Of a DNA stretch of 64,000 bases, positions 26,010 to 36,929 are shown piece by piece. The number at the start of each line of letters is the position of its first letter. Position 1 is the first letter of the stretch. Origin of the DNA: Pycnococcus provasolii (Eukaryota; Chlorophyta; Pseudoscourfieldiophyceae; Pseudoscourfieldiales); contig CP150559.1 in the NCBI GenBank assembly GCA_049487715.1, forward strand, positions 62,001-126,000. Reading direction: 5' to 3'. The notes beneath the pieces are model-generated. The model was not told the DNA's origin and searched no databases. It worked only from the letters and a program-made list of their open reading frames with translations. Made by a program: the position numbers and the translations under genes.

Positions 26010-29000
26010 ATGCAGTGGCAGCAGCACGCCTCAAGCAATGCATCAGCATCAGGCGCCACCAATGCCTCCTCGTACCACGGTCACAATAGAGCGTTCGGTA
26101 GTGATGCAGCACCACCACCAGCGGGTGCGGGTGCGGGTGCGGGGCGTGGAGCGAAAGGTGGGAGGGGGCGCGGAAACGCATTTCAATCACCAGCAGGTGG
26201 GGGGCGTGGCGCGACACGAAACAACGCCTTTGGCGGCACTGGATTCGGGGCGGCTGCCGTTCAGAACGGTAATGGGATGAGCGGGTTCGGTGCTGCAGGC
26301 GGATTCGGTGCGACAGCAATGGCAGGCCGAGGAGCAGGAGCGCCTGGAAGGGGCGGCGGCGGACAAACGGCGTCAGGAGCAGGACGAGGCGGCAGAGGAA
26401 GAGGAAGAGGAGGAAGAACGACGAGCGTAACTATAGCGCCGACAGGATTTGGCGCTGCTGCCGTGGCCGCCAGCACAACCTCAGGCGGTGGTGGGTTCGG
26501 GCAAAAGGCATCGTCGCCTGTTGGCTTTGGTCAGGCTGGGTTCGGTCGACAGCAGCAGGGTGGCTTCGGGGCGGCGGCAGGCTCCCCGCCATCGCAGGTG
26601 GCGAGCGCCTTCGGGCGTGCGGCACCTGGCGCCGCGTCGGCCTCGGCCGGGTTCGGTCGACAGCAGCAGGGTGGCTTTGGGACTGCGGCAGGCTCCCCGC
26701 CAACGCAGGTGGCAAGTGCCTTCGGACGTGCGGCACCTGGCGCCGCGTCGGCCTCGGCCGGGTTCGGTCGAAAGCAGCAGGGTGGCTTTGGAGCGGCGGC
26801 AGGTTCGCCGTCAAAGCATGCGGCGAGACAACAGCAGGGTGGCTTTGGAGCGGCGGCAGGTTCGCCGTCAAAGCATGCGGCGAGACAACACCAGGGTGGC
26901 TTCGGGGCGGCGGCAGGCTCCCCGCCATCGCAGGTGGCAAGTGCCTTCGGACGCGCGGCACCTGGCGCCGCGTCGGCCTCGGCCGGATTCGGTCGACAGC
27001 AGCAGGGTGGCTTTGGGACGGCGGCAGGCTCCCCTCCAACGCAGGTGGCGAGCGCCTTCGGACGTGCGGCACCTGGCGCCGCCTCGGCCGGGTTCGGTCG
27101 AAAGCAGCAGGGTGGCTTTGGGGCAGCGGCAGGCTCCCCGCCAACGCAGGTGGCGAGTGGCTTCGGACCGCCCACCACGAAGTCGCGGTCGCGCAGACGA
27201 GCGGGTGGAGGTATGGAGATGGATGAGGCTGGTGGTGGCGATGCAAGTATCGCTCCTCCTACAGATTATCCAACCGACGCTAAGATCGTGCACAAGGCGA
27301 GAGGTAAGGCGCAGGCGGCCTCGGAAGGTGCAGCACGACCAAGCATTCTAGCACGCCTTGGCTCCCGAGTTGGCGGCGATGGCGACGTTGCTCCTGGAGT
27401 GGCCAAAAAAGCGACGACGCGAAGACAAAGCGCGGTATCGCTACAAGACCAGAAGCCAGCGCAAAAACGTGCCGCCGCCCCAGCGATAACCGTTGCATCA
27501 GAGAGTGCAGCAGCGACAGATGACGGCGACGCAGACGCAATCAAGGAAGCACGTGCGCGTCGATTTCGCCTCAAGGAAAATGCGCCTGCCGTGTCTGCGG
27601 CGAGGCGGGCACGTGAATCCCGCGAATCGAGCGCACCGACGAGGGTTGTGCCGCCATCGGAAATTGCGCCCCGCAAAGTGTTGGACGATGGTGCGATGGA
27701 CGCAAACCCTCGCGCAAGTTGTACGGACATGTGCCCCGCAGAGGAGAGAGATAAGCGCGAGCGGCTGGACGACATTGCGCGCTTCGAGATGGCACAGGCT
27801 GGAAACCGTGGCCTGACGGATGTCAACCTTGCGGTGAAGAAGTTTACGCGTTTCGTCGAAAACGACATTCCCGCATCTAGTGTTCGCACGATTCGCGCGC
27901 TGTACCGCACGATGGACCACCTTGCCACGCTGATGGATGCCACGTCCACGCACTGCGGCACTCCCGTGGGAATGTATGACATTCACAAGTTCCTGTGGGA
28001 TCGCTATCGATCCGTACGACAAGACCTGCTTCTCCAGTCAGCGCCGCCGCAGCACGTGGCACCCATGGTGGAGGAGATGGTCCGCTTTCAGCTGATGGCG
28101 GAATACGAGCTCTGTGAGGTGGATGGAAGAGGTGGCCGTGACGACGAAAGTGGTGACGATGAGAAGGAAGTCGATGGCGAGGCTGCGCCACCTGACACGG
28201 AAGCTTTCAACAGCCACCTCAACGTCGAGCAAATCATGAAGTGCTTCACCACTCTTCAGGAGATGTACCGCCTGTACCGCTCACGCCTTTCAGAGATCGA
28301 TCGCGACACCACCATGTCCGGAGAAAATGAGATGCTTGCATTCATCCTTCTCTTGAATATCGACACGCACGGTAAATACAAGCATAATCCGATGAACACG
28401 ATGAGCCTACTTCGTCAGATGCCACATGCAGCGAGCCATAGTGCCGATGTGCGCTTTGCACGCCGTGTCTATCAGGCAAACCTTCGAAGCGACTATGTGA
28501 CGTTCTTCCGTTGCGTGGAGTCGGCTCCGTACGTTGCCGCGTGCATCCTACACCTGTACTTTCAGCCGATGCGACTGAAGGCGTTCCGTATGATCGAAAA
28601 GGCAACGCTGCCGCAGAAGGATGCCCCAAAGGGAAGGAAACTGCAGCAGCAGCTTACCGCGGAGATGCGCAACCCACCGCCAAGTGGGCAGCCAAGCATT
28701 CTCCGTGACCTTGTGGACATCCTCTACTTCGACGACGAAAGAGATCTTTTGAGACACTACGCAAACTTTTTGAAGTACGAGGAATTGCTTGCAAATGGCG
28801 GGCCGGAAGCTGGCGAGGTGCCCACCTTCCTGCGGCGTAAGCGCTCTCGGCGACTCGACGCCAAGCGGCACGATCTCAGCCGAAGAGACATCACGGTGAG
28901 CGCAAAGACCACGTTACCTGAAGGACGCGTTGCACCACCTCGGGTGCCGCTCGTGACGTCCACTGATGTTGCCGCACCGCGTCGCGTGACGTCTTCTGCC

Positions 29001-31643
29001 CCTGCTGCAGCAGCTGCTGCATCGCCTGCCGTGATGGGTGAAGAGATGGCGGCGGCGGCGGCGGCGACGACGACAGCGGCGCCTACGATCGAAGACCGCA
29101 TTCGGATGCAGAAGGAGCGCATCGAACGAGCTGAGGAACGGAAACGAAAGGCTAAGGCGCGACGTGCCGAGTCTGCGGCTGCCGAGGTTGCGAAATCTCC
29201 GCCAGCATCGGTTGAATCAGAGCCGCCTTCTGCTGAAGCACTGTCGGCGCAGAAGAAAAAACGTTCATCGGCGTCTCTGGAGGTGGAGCCTACAAGGGCT
29301 GTGCCAAGTGTGCCAAGAGCGACAACGACAACGATGGCTCCTTCGGCGATTCCGCCGTCGGACTTGGCTGCTCCCTATTCGCAATCAACTGCGGCGCAAA
29401 TTCTGCCACCTCCCGCATTTGACTTTTCGAAACCTGCAACTCCACCGGCAATGCCCACGACGACAGCACAGGGGGGGCTGTTCGCGCAGATGCCATCCGT
29501 GTCGGCGGCAGAATTGCCATCACCAGCACCGGCAGTGCCGATGCCACAACCTATCGTGAAAGCGGTCACTCGTGCGAAATCGCCAGAAGAACTCGAGGTG
29601 GAAGAGGAGCGAAGGCGTCTGCTTCTTTTGTACAGCGAGGAGGAGCGGAGGCGTCACCTCCGCGCGAGTGCCGAGGCTGAGGCACACGCCGCGGCTGTGA
29701 AGGCTTCTCGTCTAGAGGCTGAAGTCGTGCGTCGCGTGCGAACACTTCTGCTAGTGCGGCGTTGGGCTAGGCGTGCGCGTGCAATCGTTCAGGCGCGGCT
29801 CCTTGACGAAAAGCGGCGACGGGACATTAAGGCGACGAATGCGACATTCTTTGCATCGAGCGAGCGAAGTTCGTTCGAAGACGCTGGATTGTACACAGAG
29901 CAGCAGGATGATGAGGAGGACGATTTGGATTACGACGAGATTGACATGGTCGACGAGGAGGAGCAGGAATTGGAGGAGCAGGAACTGGAGCTGGAGCAGG
30001 ATGAATACGATGGTGGCGATGCGGGGCACGCGATTATCGCCGGCTTGCCTGAGCATGCTCCGTACGCTACCCCGCCGCGTGGTGCGCATGGTAGTCTCGC
30101 CGACGCGTTGATTTCCGCGACGGAGAGTGCGAGCGCGTGGATTGGCGTGGAACAGGCAATCAAGGTGTGCGTGCTTTTCGCGGCTGACGAGGATGAGTCG
30201 GATCCGAGCAGTGCCATCTTCGCCGCCATTGCTTGGGGTCGCTTGCGTGCTTCGCTCACTCAAGGAGGAGACGAACAGCTTGCCGCCTCCGCATCTTCGG
30301 CACTTCTCGCAACTCTTGCGGAGAGCGAGCAGGATGATTGGGAGCCATGCGGCGATGTTTGGCACTTGAGCCGTCGCAGCTGGCCGCATGTTCCCGGTGG
30401 TTCTGTGCGCGTTTGTATCACTGCGCTGGATATTCGCCGCTCGATTGCCGCTGGTGGGGCCATGTCTGCGGAGGTGCGAGCTCGTCTTGACGGTGCGCAC
30501 GCATTTCTGCACGTGGATGGTAGCTTGGCAGGTGCCAAGTCGGGCGGCGCGGATGCCGTGTTGGCCGCGCTTCGTCTGCTCGGCGAGGCTGACTGCCTTT
30601 CGTATTCGGCGCCCTTCCTCGCCCTTTTGGAAGGCTCAGAGGATGTCTCGGAGCGCACGGCTTCCATCTTTCTTGCACTCGAGACGAGTGGCGCAGCTGC
30701 GGCGGAGCGCAGTTTCGTCCCTGTGGTGTCACCCAACGAAGACGGCAGCACCGGCGAGCTCACGGATCGCATGCTTACGGACACTCTCGAGGCTGGCCTG
30801 ACATGGCTGTCGATGCACGGCGCGCCGCAGGCGTGCTTCCCCGCGCCGTTGAGGGCGTCTCCATTAGCCGTGGCTGTGCGTGCCGCGTTGACAGCCGCCA
30901 TGTCTGACGAAGTGAAGTCTGGTGTGGACGTTCGCGCGCGAGTCGCGACGAGCTTGTCCGCGCTGGCTTCAAGTTTGAAGTCGACGGCTGATCGATTTGC
31001 GGGCTATCCTTTTCAGGAGAGTGACGCATTGTCTGTGGGCGAGCAGCTGTCGTGGTTCCCTCGACGCGCGGAGTGGATTGACGCAAATCATGCATCCAGT
31101 GCCGCGATATCTTCCGTGGCTGGTGTGATCAAGGACAGATCTGCCGCTGCTTCCTCTTCGTCCATCGCAGATACTTGCCAGAAAGTTGCGAGCGACGTGG
31201 AGGATGCAATAGAACAACTCCCCGAACTTGTGTACTTGGACGATGCGTCGGTGCGTGAAGCGTGCGAATCGAATCCTTGGCCGTTGGCACGCAAGCGTCG
31301 TCACTCGGAAGGCGTTCCCGCAGGTCTTGGTGCTTTATCTACGCCGAGTGCGAAGCGACGAGCTGCTGCTGAGATGTTTCAGGTGCGTCATGCGGCTACG
31401 CCAACGCCTGCTGCGTCTGGATACCGACGTCGTCGCATGTGGGGTCCACCGCCGAGTTCTATTCTGTGGAACGAGCTTGTGGGTGGTGGTGAGCTTCTCG
31501 TTGACTCGTCGTCGTCGTCGTCTCCCGTTGCACACGACGTCGCTGAGAGGAAGGGTGGTGGTGGTGGTTTGCTGGATGAGCTGCGTGCTGAGCGAGCGCG
31601 TAATGCCGAAATGGATGAGGCGTTGGCGTTGGCTTTGTTGTAG
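26010..31643 (+). CDS. SAC3: SAC3/GANP TREX-2 mRNA export scaffold with FG-rich N-terminus
   Basis: 1877 residues from the Met before QWQQHASSN (the open frame extends to an ATG at 25845, but that leader is a polypyrimidine/AT stretch ending in GCAG and could be intronic or 5' UTR). Residues about 1-400 are Gly/Ala/Gln-rich with many FG and GFG motifs, as in nucleoporins. The SAC3/GANP domain begins with CTDMCPAEERDKRE and runs through NDIPASSVRTIRALYRTMDHL and KFLWDRYRSVRQD, with helical PCI-like sequence after. A long Lys/Glu/Arg helix near 1100-1300 resembles the centrin- and Sus1-binding region, followed by an acidic stretch and a C-terminal domain. TREX-2 links transcription and mRNA export at nuclear pores and contains centrin, as does the Sfi1-type system. 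The start is divergent from PSMB6. Confidence 0.88.
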   Translation: MQWQQHASSNASASGATNASSYHGHNRAFGSDAAPPPAGAGAGAGRGAKGGRGRGNAFQSPAGGGRGATRNNAFGGTGFGAAAVQNGNGMSGFGAAGGFGATAMAGRGAGAPGRGGGGQTASGAGRGGRGRGRGGRTTSVTIAPTGFGAAAVAASTTSGGGGFGQKASSPVGFGQAGFGRQQQGGFGAAAGSPPSQVASAFGRAAPGAASASAGFGRQQQGGFGTAAGSPPTQVASAFGRAAPGAASASAGFGRKQQGGFGAAAGSPSKHAARQQQGGFGAAAGSPSKHAARQHQGGFGAAAGSPPSQVASAFGRAAPGAASASAGFGRQQQGGFGTAAGSPPTQVASAFGRAAPGAASAGFGRKQQGGFGAAAGSPPTQVASGFGPPTTKSRSRRRAGGGMEMDEAGGGDASIAPPTDYPTDAKIVHKARGKAQAASEGAARPSILARLGSRVGGDGDVAPGVAKKATTRRQSAVSLQDQKPAQKRAAAPAITVASESAAATDDGDADAIKEARARRFRLKENAPAVSAARRARESRESSAPTRVVPPSEIAPRKVLDDGAMDANPRASCTDMCPAEERDKRERLDDIARFEMAQAGNRGLTDVNLAVKKFTRFVENDIPASSVRTIRALYRTMDHLATLMDATSTHCGTPVGMYDIHKFLWDRYRSVRQDLLLQSAPPQHVAPMVEEMVRFQLMAEYELCEVDGRGGRDDESGDDEKEVDGEAAPPDTEAFNSHLNVEQIMKCFTTLQEMYRLYRSRLSEIDRDTTMSGENEMLAFILLLNIDTHGKYKHNPMNTMSLLRQMPHAASHSADVRFARRVYQANLRSDYVTFFRCVESAPYVAACILHLYFQPMRLKAFRMIEKATLPQKDAPKGRKLQQQLTAEMRNPPPSGQPSILRDLVDILYFDDERDLLRHYANFLKYEELLANGGPEAGEVPTFLRRKRSRRLDAKRHDLSRRDITVSAKTTLPEGRVAPPRVPLVTSTDVAAPRRVTSSAPAAAAAASPAVMGEEMAAAAAATTTAAPTIEDRIRMQKERIERAEERKRKAKARRAESAAAEVAKSPPASVESEPPSAEALSAQKKKRSSASLEVEPTRAVPSVPRATTTTMAPSAIPPSDLAAPYSQSTAAQILPPPAFDFSKPATPPAMPTTTAQGGLFAQMPSVSAAELPSPAPAVPMPQPIVKAVTRAKSPEELEVEEERRRLLLLYSEEERRRHLRASAEAEAHAAAVKASRLEAEVVRRVRTLLLVRRWARRARAIVQARLLDEKRRRDIKATNATFFASSERSSFEDAGLYTEQQDDEEDDLDYDEIDMVDEEEQELEEQELELEQDEYDGGDAGHAIIAGLPEHAPYATPPRGAHGSLADALISATESASAWIGVEQAIKVCVLFAADEDESDPSSAIFAAIAWGRLRASLTQGGDEQLAASASSALLATLAESEQDDWEPCGDVWHLSRRSWPHVPGGSVRVCITALDIRRSIAAGGAMSAEVRARLDGAHAFLHVDGSLAGAKSGGADAVLAALRLLGEADCLSYSAPFLALLEGSEDVSERTASIFLALETSGAAAAERSFVPVVSPNEDGSTGELTDRMLTDTLEAGLTWLSMHGAPQACFPAPLRASPLAVAVRAALTAAMSDEVKSGVDVRARVATSLSALASSLKSTADRFAGYPFQESDALSVGEQLSWFPRRAEWIDANHASSAAISSVAGVIKDRSAAASSSSIADTCQKVASDVEDAIEQLPELVYLDDASVREACESNPWPLARKRRHSEGVPAGLGALSTPSAKRRAAAEMFQVRHAATPTPAASGYRRRRMWGPPPSSILWNELVGGGELLVDSSSSSSPVAHDVAERKGGGGGLLDELRAERARNAEMDEALALALL
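26530..27170 (+). repeat. FG-type coding minisatellite in SAC3
   Basis: About six copies of a roughly 111-117-base unit coding for GFGRQQQGGFGAAAGSPP then QVASAFGRAAPGAAS. Two copies are replaced by a shorter 63-base unit (GSPSKHAARQQQGGFGAAA). High identity indicates recent expansion. Confidence 0.8.
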
Positions 31644-31680
31644 TATAAGTTGTATCATGTGTTACTCTGTTTTTTTATAG

Positions 31681-32452
31681 TCATATTGGTTTTGATTTTT
31701 TCTTCTCTTTTTCTTGTGCGATGAATTCGTCGCGTGCCTCGAGCATCTTGTCAAACTTGTCCTGTCCGATGGGCTTCGGGCGTCCGAGGAAGAGGTGGTT
31801 TGCGCCAGACAGAGCGAGTCCTTGAGCGGTGATAGCCCCGCAGATGATGATGAACGGTGGAGCAGATTCCCACGGCTTAAATTTAGGAAAGGATTTGTTG
31901 TTTGTTTTGGTTTTGGTTTTGGTTTTCGTGCGTGTGAAGTGCGTGCGACTAGTGAGATTTGTTTTTCTGTTTCATTTTTGGTTCCTGGTTTGACGTGTGT
32001 GTTTTATTTCATGTACAACAAACAAATTCAAGAGGCCAGCCAGCCCACTTCTTCCCATTTCTGATATCGCCACCACACCACGAGCACATAGTTTTCCGGC
32101 CGGCGAGTTTCGCTGAGTTTCGATTCGTTAAGTTTCGCTTCGTTTCGTTTCTTGACGTGACGTGACTTGACGTGAGGAGGAGGAGCACTTCACTTCGCAA
32201 CATGGAGACGTGGTACCACGCTCCTCGCATGAACCTAATAACTCCACGAACCTAATAACTCCACGAAACGAAACGAAACGAAACGAACACACCTGACTGA
32301 GAACACCCAGAAGACAAGACCCAAACCAACACAACCCATGAACACATCTCTCCCTCAAAAACGAGACAACAAAGAACAGGGAACGCCAAGACACAGACAC
32401 ACAGAGAAGAGACACACAAAACAAGACATGAAGCATGAAGCAGACGTACCAT
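31681..32452 (-). CDS. NDUFA1: Complex I subunit NDUFA1 (MWFE), ATG-only first exon
   Basis: Exon 1 is the start codon alone (32450-32452), followed at once by a GTACGT donor. A 574-base intron ends in TTTAAG at 31876, and exon 2 (31681-31875) encodes PWESAPPFIIICGAI... then GRPKPIGQDKFDKMLEARDE and a Lys-rich end. The joined product has 65 residues, the length of plant MWFE. It has the single hydrophobic membrane anchor and the GRPK-x-IG motif of the plant-type protein. MWFE is a small membrane-arm subunit needed for assembly of mitochondrial NADH:ubiquinone oxidoreductase. The stop lies 37 bases from the convergent SAC3 stop. The intron carries a (CGAAA)n run. The single-codon exon is inferred from splice motifs, frame and family length. 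Confidence 0.82.
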
Positions 32453-32732
32453 GACAAACGGGTCCCAGTACTGGGTAACCGGCGACACAGAATGAGGAGT
32501 GAGCAGGGGCAATGGCGGAAGGGTTTGCAGGGCCGGCGACTCCCCTACAGTAGAAGGGAAAAACCCGGCTATTGCCAACGACAACGACGGATCCCCAACC
32601 AACAACCCGATTTGTTTTTTCTTCGTTTTCGGGGTTTGGGGAGGGCGGTCGAAACCTTTCCGCCTGGCTCATCACTCCACCTACCCTACCTGCCTCACCT
32701 ACTCATTTTTTGTGTCACGCAATCCTCCGGAC

Positions 32733-33777
32733 ATGTCGACGACGCGTTCAAATAATCATAATGGTGGTGAACGCGCGTACGACAGCTTACGGCTCGTCTG
32801 GTTCCCGTGGCAGCGTGCGCGACGCATACGCAAAGAAGAGGAGAGGCGCATTGCCATCATGAAGCGCAATCAGCTGATTCTTGCCTCGGGTGCCTATCAC
32901 TCGTTGGCTATTCGACGTGACGGACGCGTGTCGTGCTGGGGCAACAACGACTTCGGTCAAGCGCCTCCTGACGGCGTCGCCGGCGACTTCGTCGCGGTCG
33001 CTGGAGGTTTTGCTCACTCGCTGGCGTTGCGACGCGACGGATGCGTCGCGTGCTGGGGAGCTGGGGAGCGAGGTGACGACTACGACTCTGACGACGACAT
33101 CACAGATGCACAGATCCTCCACGGACAGGCGCCTCCCGACGGCGTCGACGGCAACTTCGTCGCAATCGCTGCGGGTGCTTTTCACTCGCTGGCGCTTCGA
33201 CGCGACGGCGGCGTCGCGTGCTGGGGACGCAACCACGATGGCGAGGCGCCTCCCGACGAGCGTGGAAGGCGACTTCATCGCGATTGCCGCGGGTAACTAT
33301 CACTCGCTGGCGCTGCAACGCGACGCCGGCGACGGATGTATCGCGTGTTGGGGCGACAACACCTATGACCAGGCGCCTCCCGACGGCGTCAACGGCGACT
33401 TCGTCGCAATTGCCGCGGGTGCTGCTCACTCGCTTGCATTACGACGCGACGGATGCGTCGCGTGCTGGGGACGCAACACCGATGGCGAGGCGCCTCCCGA
33501 CGGCGTGGACGGCGACTTCGTCGCAATCGCCGCGGGTCGCTATCACTCGCTGGCGCTGCGACGCGACGGCACTATTGCGTGCTGGGGACGCAACAATCGA
33601 CGGCCAGGCGCCTCCCGACGGCGTGGACGGCGACTTCGTCGCGATTGCTGCGGGTGACGCTCACTCGCTGGCATTGCGACGCGACGGCAGTATCGCGTGT
33701 TGGGGCGACAACACCGAAACCAGGCGCCTCCCGACGGCGCATTGGTCCTGATTGGTCCTTTCATGATGCAAGAGTAA
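32733..33777 (+). CDS. RCC1/BLIP-II-like beta-propeller repeat protein, three frame breaks
   Basis: Starts at MSTTRSNNHN, followed by a basic helix, then about seven repeats of some 40-45 residues of the form GQAPPDGVDGDFVAIAAG-x-x-HSLALRRDG-x-VACWG-x-N. Such repeats form a beta-propeller of the RCC1 or BLIP-II kind, used for protein binding. The frame breaks at about 33255, 33592 and 33720. Each break falls just before or within the conserved QAPPDG segment, and the repeat resumes in another frame. Read across the breaks the protein would end at TAA 33775-33777 with ALVLIGPFMMQE. Either a pseudogene, a gene with indel errors in GC-rich repeats, or something stranger. An upstream in-frame ATG at 32499 lies in poor-quality coding sequence. 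Confidence 0.65.
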
Positions 33778-34029
33778 GACTGTAAGAGATGTGACGAGAA
33801 AGAAGAAAATTGTTGTGCAACAACATGATTATTGATTGTGTAACACAGGCCGTAGTAATATAGTTGTTTTGTCTTTCAAAACCATCCGTAAACCCACCCA
33901 CTCCCATATATCGTCATTATTCGTCATCGCATACTGTAATGACAAAACCAAAAAACCCAAAAAAAAACAGCTCTCAGCCGCACAACAAAAACACGCTTCT
34001 TTCCTGCAACAGCGAAACGGCATCTCTAA

Positions 34030-36000
34030 CTACGAGCGTGTGTCCAGTACCTCTGACACGGCACATGTGCCGAGGTCCACGGCTTGGTACACAAAGCTTC
34101 GGCACGAACCCCTTGTGTATCCTCCCCACCGAAAGCTAACGATGCCCTGACTGTTCGCACGAGCCACCTGCGACCGAGGTCCACGCCAGGGCAGCAAACG
34201 GCAGCCTGACTCAGAAGTCAAACAAGGGACGGTGAAGTGGACGTAGGTGCCAGTGAGTTCGAGCGCGGTGTTGCGGCACTTGCTCATGATCAAGCTCTGA
34301 CGATCCTCGGTTGGCTGCACGCCGTACGACTGTACTTGGCTCATCTGCTCCTTCAATCCGCGGCTACGTCCAAGCATGACGAGCTCTCCTGGCGATGCAC
34401 CTTCCACCTCAATCACCATCGTGCCCCAAGAGCAGCGAACGCGGCGGAGCATCATCGACGGCGTTGGACGAACCAGCGCACGACCACCCTGCTGCTGCTG
34501 TTGATTGGTGGCGCTGCATCGCCCGCAGCTCACGTCGCAGAAGCCTTGCATGTCCGGCGAATTGCAGAATCCGTAGCTTGCAATTTCGGTGCACGAACTT
34601 GGATTGTTCGGAGGCGGATTGTCGACGCACGTGCCACGGCTTGCCTGGTAGGATGAGACTGCCTGCTTCGCCGCATCCGTCACCGTCGTCGCCGCCTCTC
34701 CCATGCCGACGCGTGTGCGCTCAGCCGTCTCCAGCACACGCAGCAGGGTGGACATGTCCATCTGCATATCTCCGCTCGGAATGAATAGCAGCCCGTTTGC
34801 AACTTCCGCACCCGTGTAGCGCTTCGTGCTCTGGCCATTCACAGGCTGAGACCAGTTGACGTCCACAAAGGCAACCTTGCCCCAGTCCACTCGGCGCACG
34901 TCAGGTACAAGCTGAACGCTCGTCGAATTGATCAAGACGGTAGTTCCGTCGCTGAGAAGGACGGTGGCTGTTGGCTGCTGCCGTGCCATCATCGCCGTCG
35001 CCGTCGATGTCGATGTTGGTGTCGCCGTCGATGTCGATGTTGGTGTCGGTGCCATCGTCATCATCGGAGTTGATGACGACGACGAGCTGTCTTCGCATGT
35101 GCTCGCCGTCTTCGATGGTGCAAGCACATTCTCTTGGAACATTTCAGGTGTGTCAATATTCCCCGGTGGATCGTAAAGGCACACCGCGATAGCTCCGACG
35201 GTCGGATCAGCACACGTCTGAAACGCACATCCCACCTGCTTGGTACCTTTCCACACGATCGCTGTGAAGTGTCCTGTGTCAGGAGCAAAGCGCGGCGTGC
35301 GTCGCTGTGCATACAGCGGCTCTTCGGCGTACCACGTCTGCACCACCTCCACGGTGTTGGCAATGCCTAGCGCGACGTTCTCGCCGTACGGTTGAAGTTG
35401 TGCCTGCATTTCTGGCGGCGATTTGGCGCTGCACGTCGCCGCTCGGTTCTCCGCAAGTTTCGCGAGCGCGGGACTCCAAACGAGTGGAGGTACTCCGTGG
35501 CGGCAACGCAGGTCGTTGTGCGATTCCAGGAACGTCTGCGAGGTGGAGTCGATCTCGTTGGAAGTGGTTGGTGGGACGAAGCTGGTGGGAACTTGTTGAG
35601 ATCCTGCCGGTGGAACTCGCGTCATCATCAGGTTGGGCGCTGTTGTTGTGGTTCCCATCGCGGGCTGCTGTCGCGATGCTGCGAGCACGGCGTCGCTGGA
35701 CGGTCGACCACCACCACCACCACCGTACGTCGTTGCTGCGGGCTGCTGCTGCTGACGCGCAGCATCATACGTGGGATACTGCCTCGGTTGTTGTTGTTGT
35801 TGTTGTTGTTGTGGCTGTACCATCATCATCTGCTGGTTACCCCCTCCATACGGGTTATTGGGCATGGTTTGCGCGTACGCATTCAAACCGTCGTTTGGCG
35901 TACCAATGACGACGCCCCACAGGAAGGCGGCAAGTAGAACTCCACCAAGGCTGCCTAGGTTAGCACCACCACCACCACCACCACCATTGTAAGACTTCAT
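34030..36000 (-). CDS. Secreted CAP/SCP-PR1 protein with ShK-like domain
   Basis: 656 residues from MKSYNGGG. A hydrophobic segment (GVLLAAFLWGVVIG) acts as signal peptide or anchor. A Gln-rich region with a poly-Gln run follows. The CAP domain near residues 175-310 has ESHNDLRCRHG, PYGENVALG, GHFTAIVWKGTKQVGC and CLYDPPGN, so both cavity His residues and the paired cysteines are present. After a Thr/Ser/Pro linker comes an unknown middle region, then a ShK-like six-Cys module (CVDNPP...CTEIASYGFC...GFCDVSCGRC). The C-terminal about 150 residues are Cys-containing and unrecognised. CAP proteins are extracellular sterol- or lipid-binding, defence or adhesion proteins; the role here is undefined. 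The frame also has an ATG at 36057, before the usual signal-peptide form. Confidence 0.8.
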   Translation of the reverse strand: MKSYNGGGGGGGANLGSLGGVLLAAFLWGVVIGTPNDGLNAYAQTMPNNPYGGGNQQMMMVQPQQQQQQQQPRQYPTYDAARQQQQPAATTYGGGGGGRPSSDAVLAASRQQPAMGTTTTAPNLMMTRVPPAGSQQVPTSFVPPTTSNEIDSTSQTFLESHNDLRCRHGVPPLVWSPALAKLAENRAATCSAKSPPEMQAQLQPYGENVALGIANTVEVVQTWYAEEPLYAQRRTPRFAPDTGHFTAIVWKGTKQVGCAFQTCADPTVGAIAVCLYDPPGNIDTPEMFQENVLAPSKTASTCEDSSSSSSTPMMTMAPTPTSTSTATPTSTSTATAMMARQQPTATVLLSDGTTVLINSTSVQLVPDVRRVDWGKVAFVDVNWSQPVNGQSTKRYTGAEVANGLLFIPSGDMQMDMSTLLRVLETAERTRVGMGEAATTVTDAAKQAVSSYQASRGTCVDNPPPNNPSSCTEIASYGFCNSPDMQGFCDVSCGRCSATNQQQQQGGRALVRPTPSMMLRRVRCSWGTMVIEVEGASPGELVMLGRSRGLKEQMSQVQSYGVQPTEDRQSLIMSKCRNTALELTGTYVHFTVPCLTSESGCRLLPWRGPRSQVARANSQGIVSFRWGGYTRGSCRSFVYQAVDLGTCAVSEVLDTRS

Positions 36001-36929
36001 TGATGATGGACTTTCAGAGCAAACTACCGAAAAGTGAAAATGCCAATTCACAATCACAAACGCGAAGCGAAGCGAAGCAGCAAGCTATCCAGAGAGACGT
36101 ATCCCAATTGACTTCAGATATGCCACGAAGTGCGCCACGAAAGTACTAACGACGATGGACTACTCCAAGGCAGAATCAGAAGACGATTGACAAACAAGTT
36201 CCTTCATGATTCGTGAGGCTCCTACGAAAAAGAAAGAAACACCAGCCACAGATGTGTGGGACCAGCTTCCTTATACAAGTAAAAAGTATGTTTGGGAGAG
36301 AAACACGACTTATGCGCACAGTCCACAGTCCAGTCCAGTACTGTTGTACACACCTTACCTAACCCACCCTAATCCACCCACAGGAGGAGCACGACGCACA
36401 CACATACACACACACGCACGCGCCTGCCGACATTTATCGTTCGCCAAAAAACAAGTGAAACGTGGAGAGGTGGGGCGAGAAAATCAGAAAAAACGGAAAC
36501 TCTCCTGCACCTTTGTTTCTCGGTTCCTGGGGATACGTCCTTGCGTGTCCTCGCTCGTCAGTTAAAATTTAGGGTGAGGGAGGGGGAGGGGAGGTTGGGG
36601 ATCCCGGTCGGGTGGGTGCACTTTTGATCGGGAAGCAATTCGTCGTACTACTATGTCGGCGGCGGCGGCGGCGGCGTCACTGTTGTAGTTGGTAAGTGCC
36701 AAACGCATGTTCGCATGGGGGACGTCGGTGCTTGTTTCTTACCATGATGAGCACGGGTTTCGTGCTTGGGTAATTCCTGCAAGCAAGGCGGGAATGTTTT
36801 CAAGCGCACAGGGTGTAAGTGGGCGGTGACATCGTCACAAAGCTCGTCACAAAGCATTGTGACACCGTCGCACAACACCATATCAAGTCGCTCGAAGACC
36901 GTTGGCACTTGGTCTTCGCTCGTCAAGAC

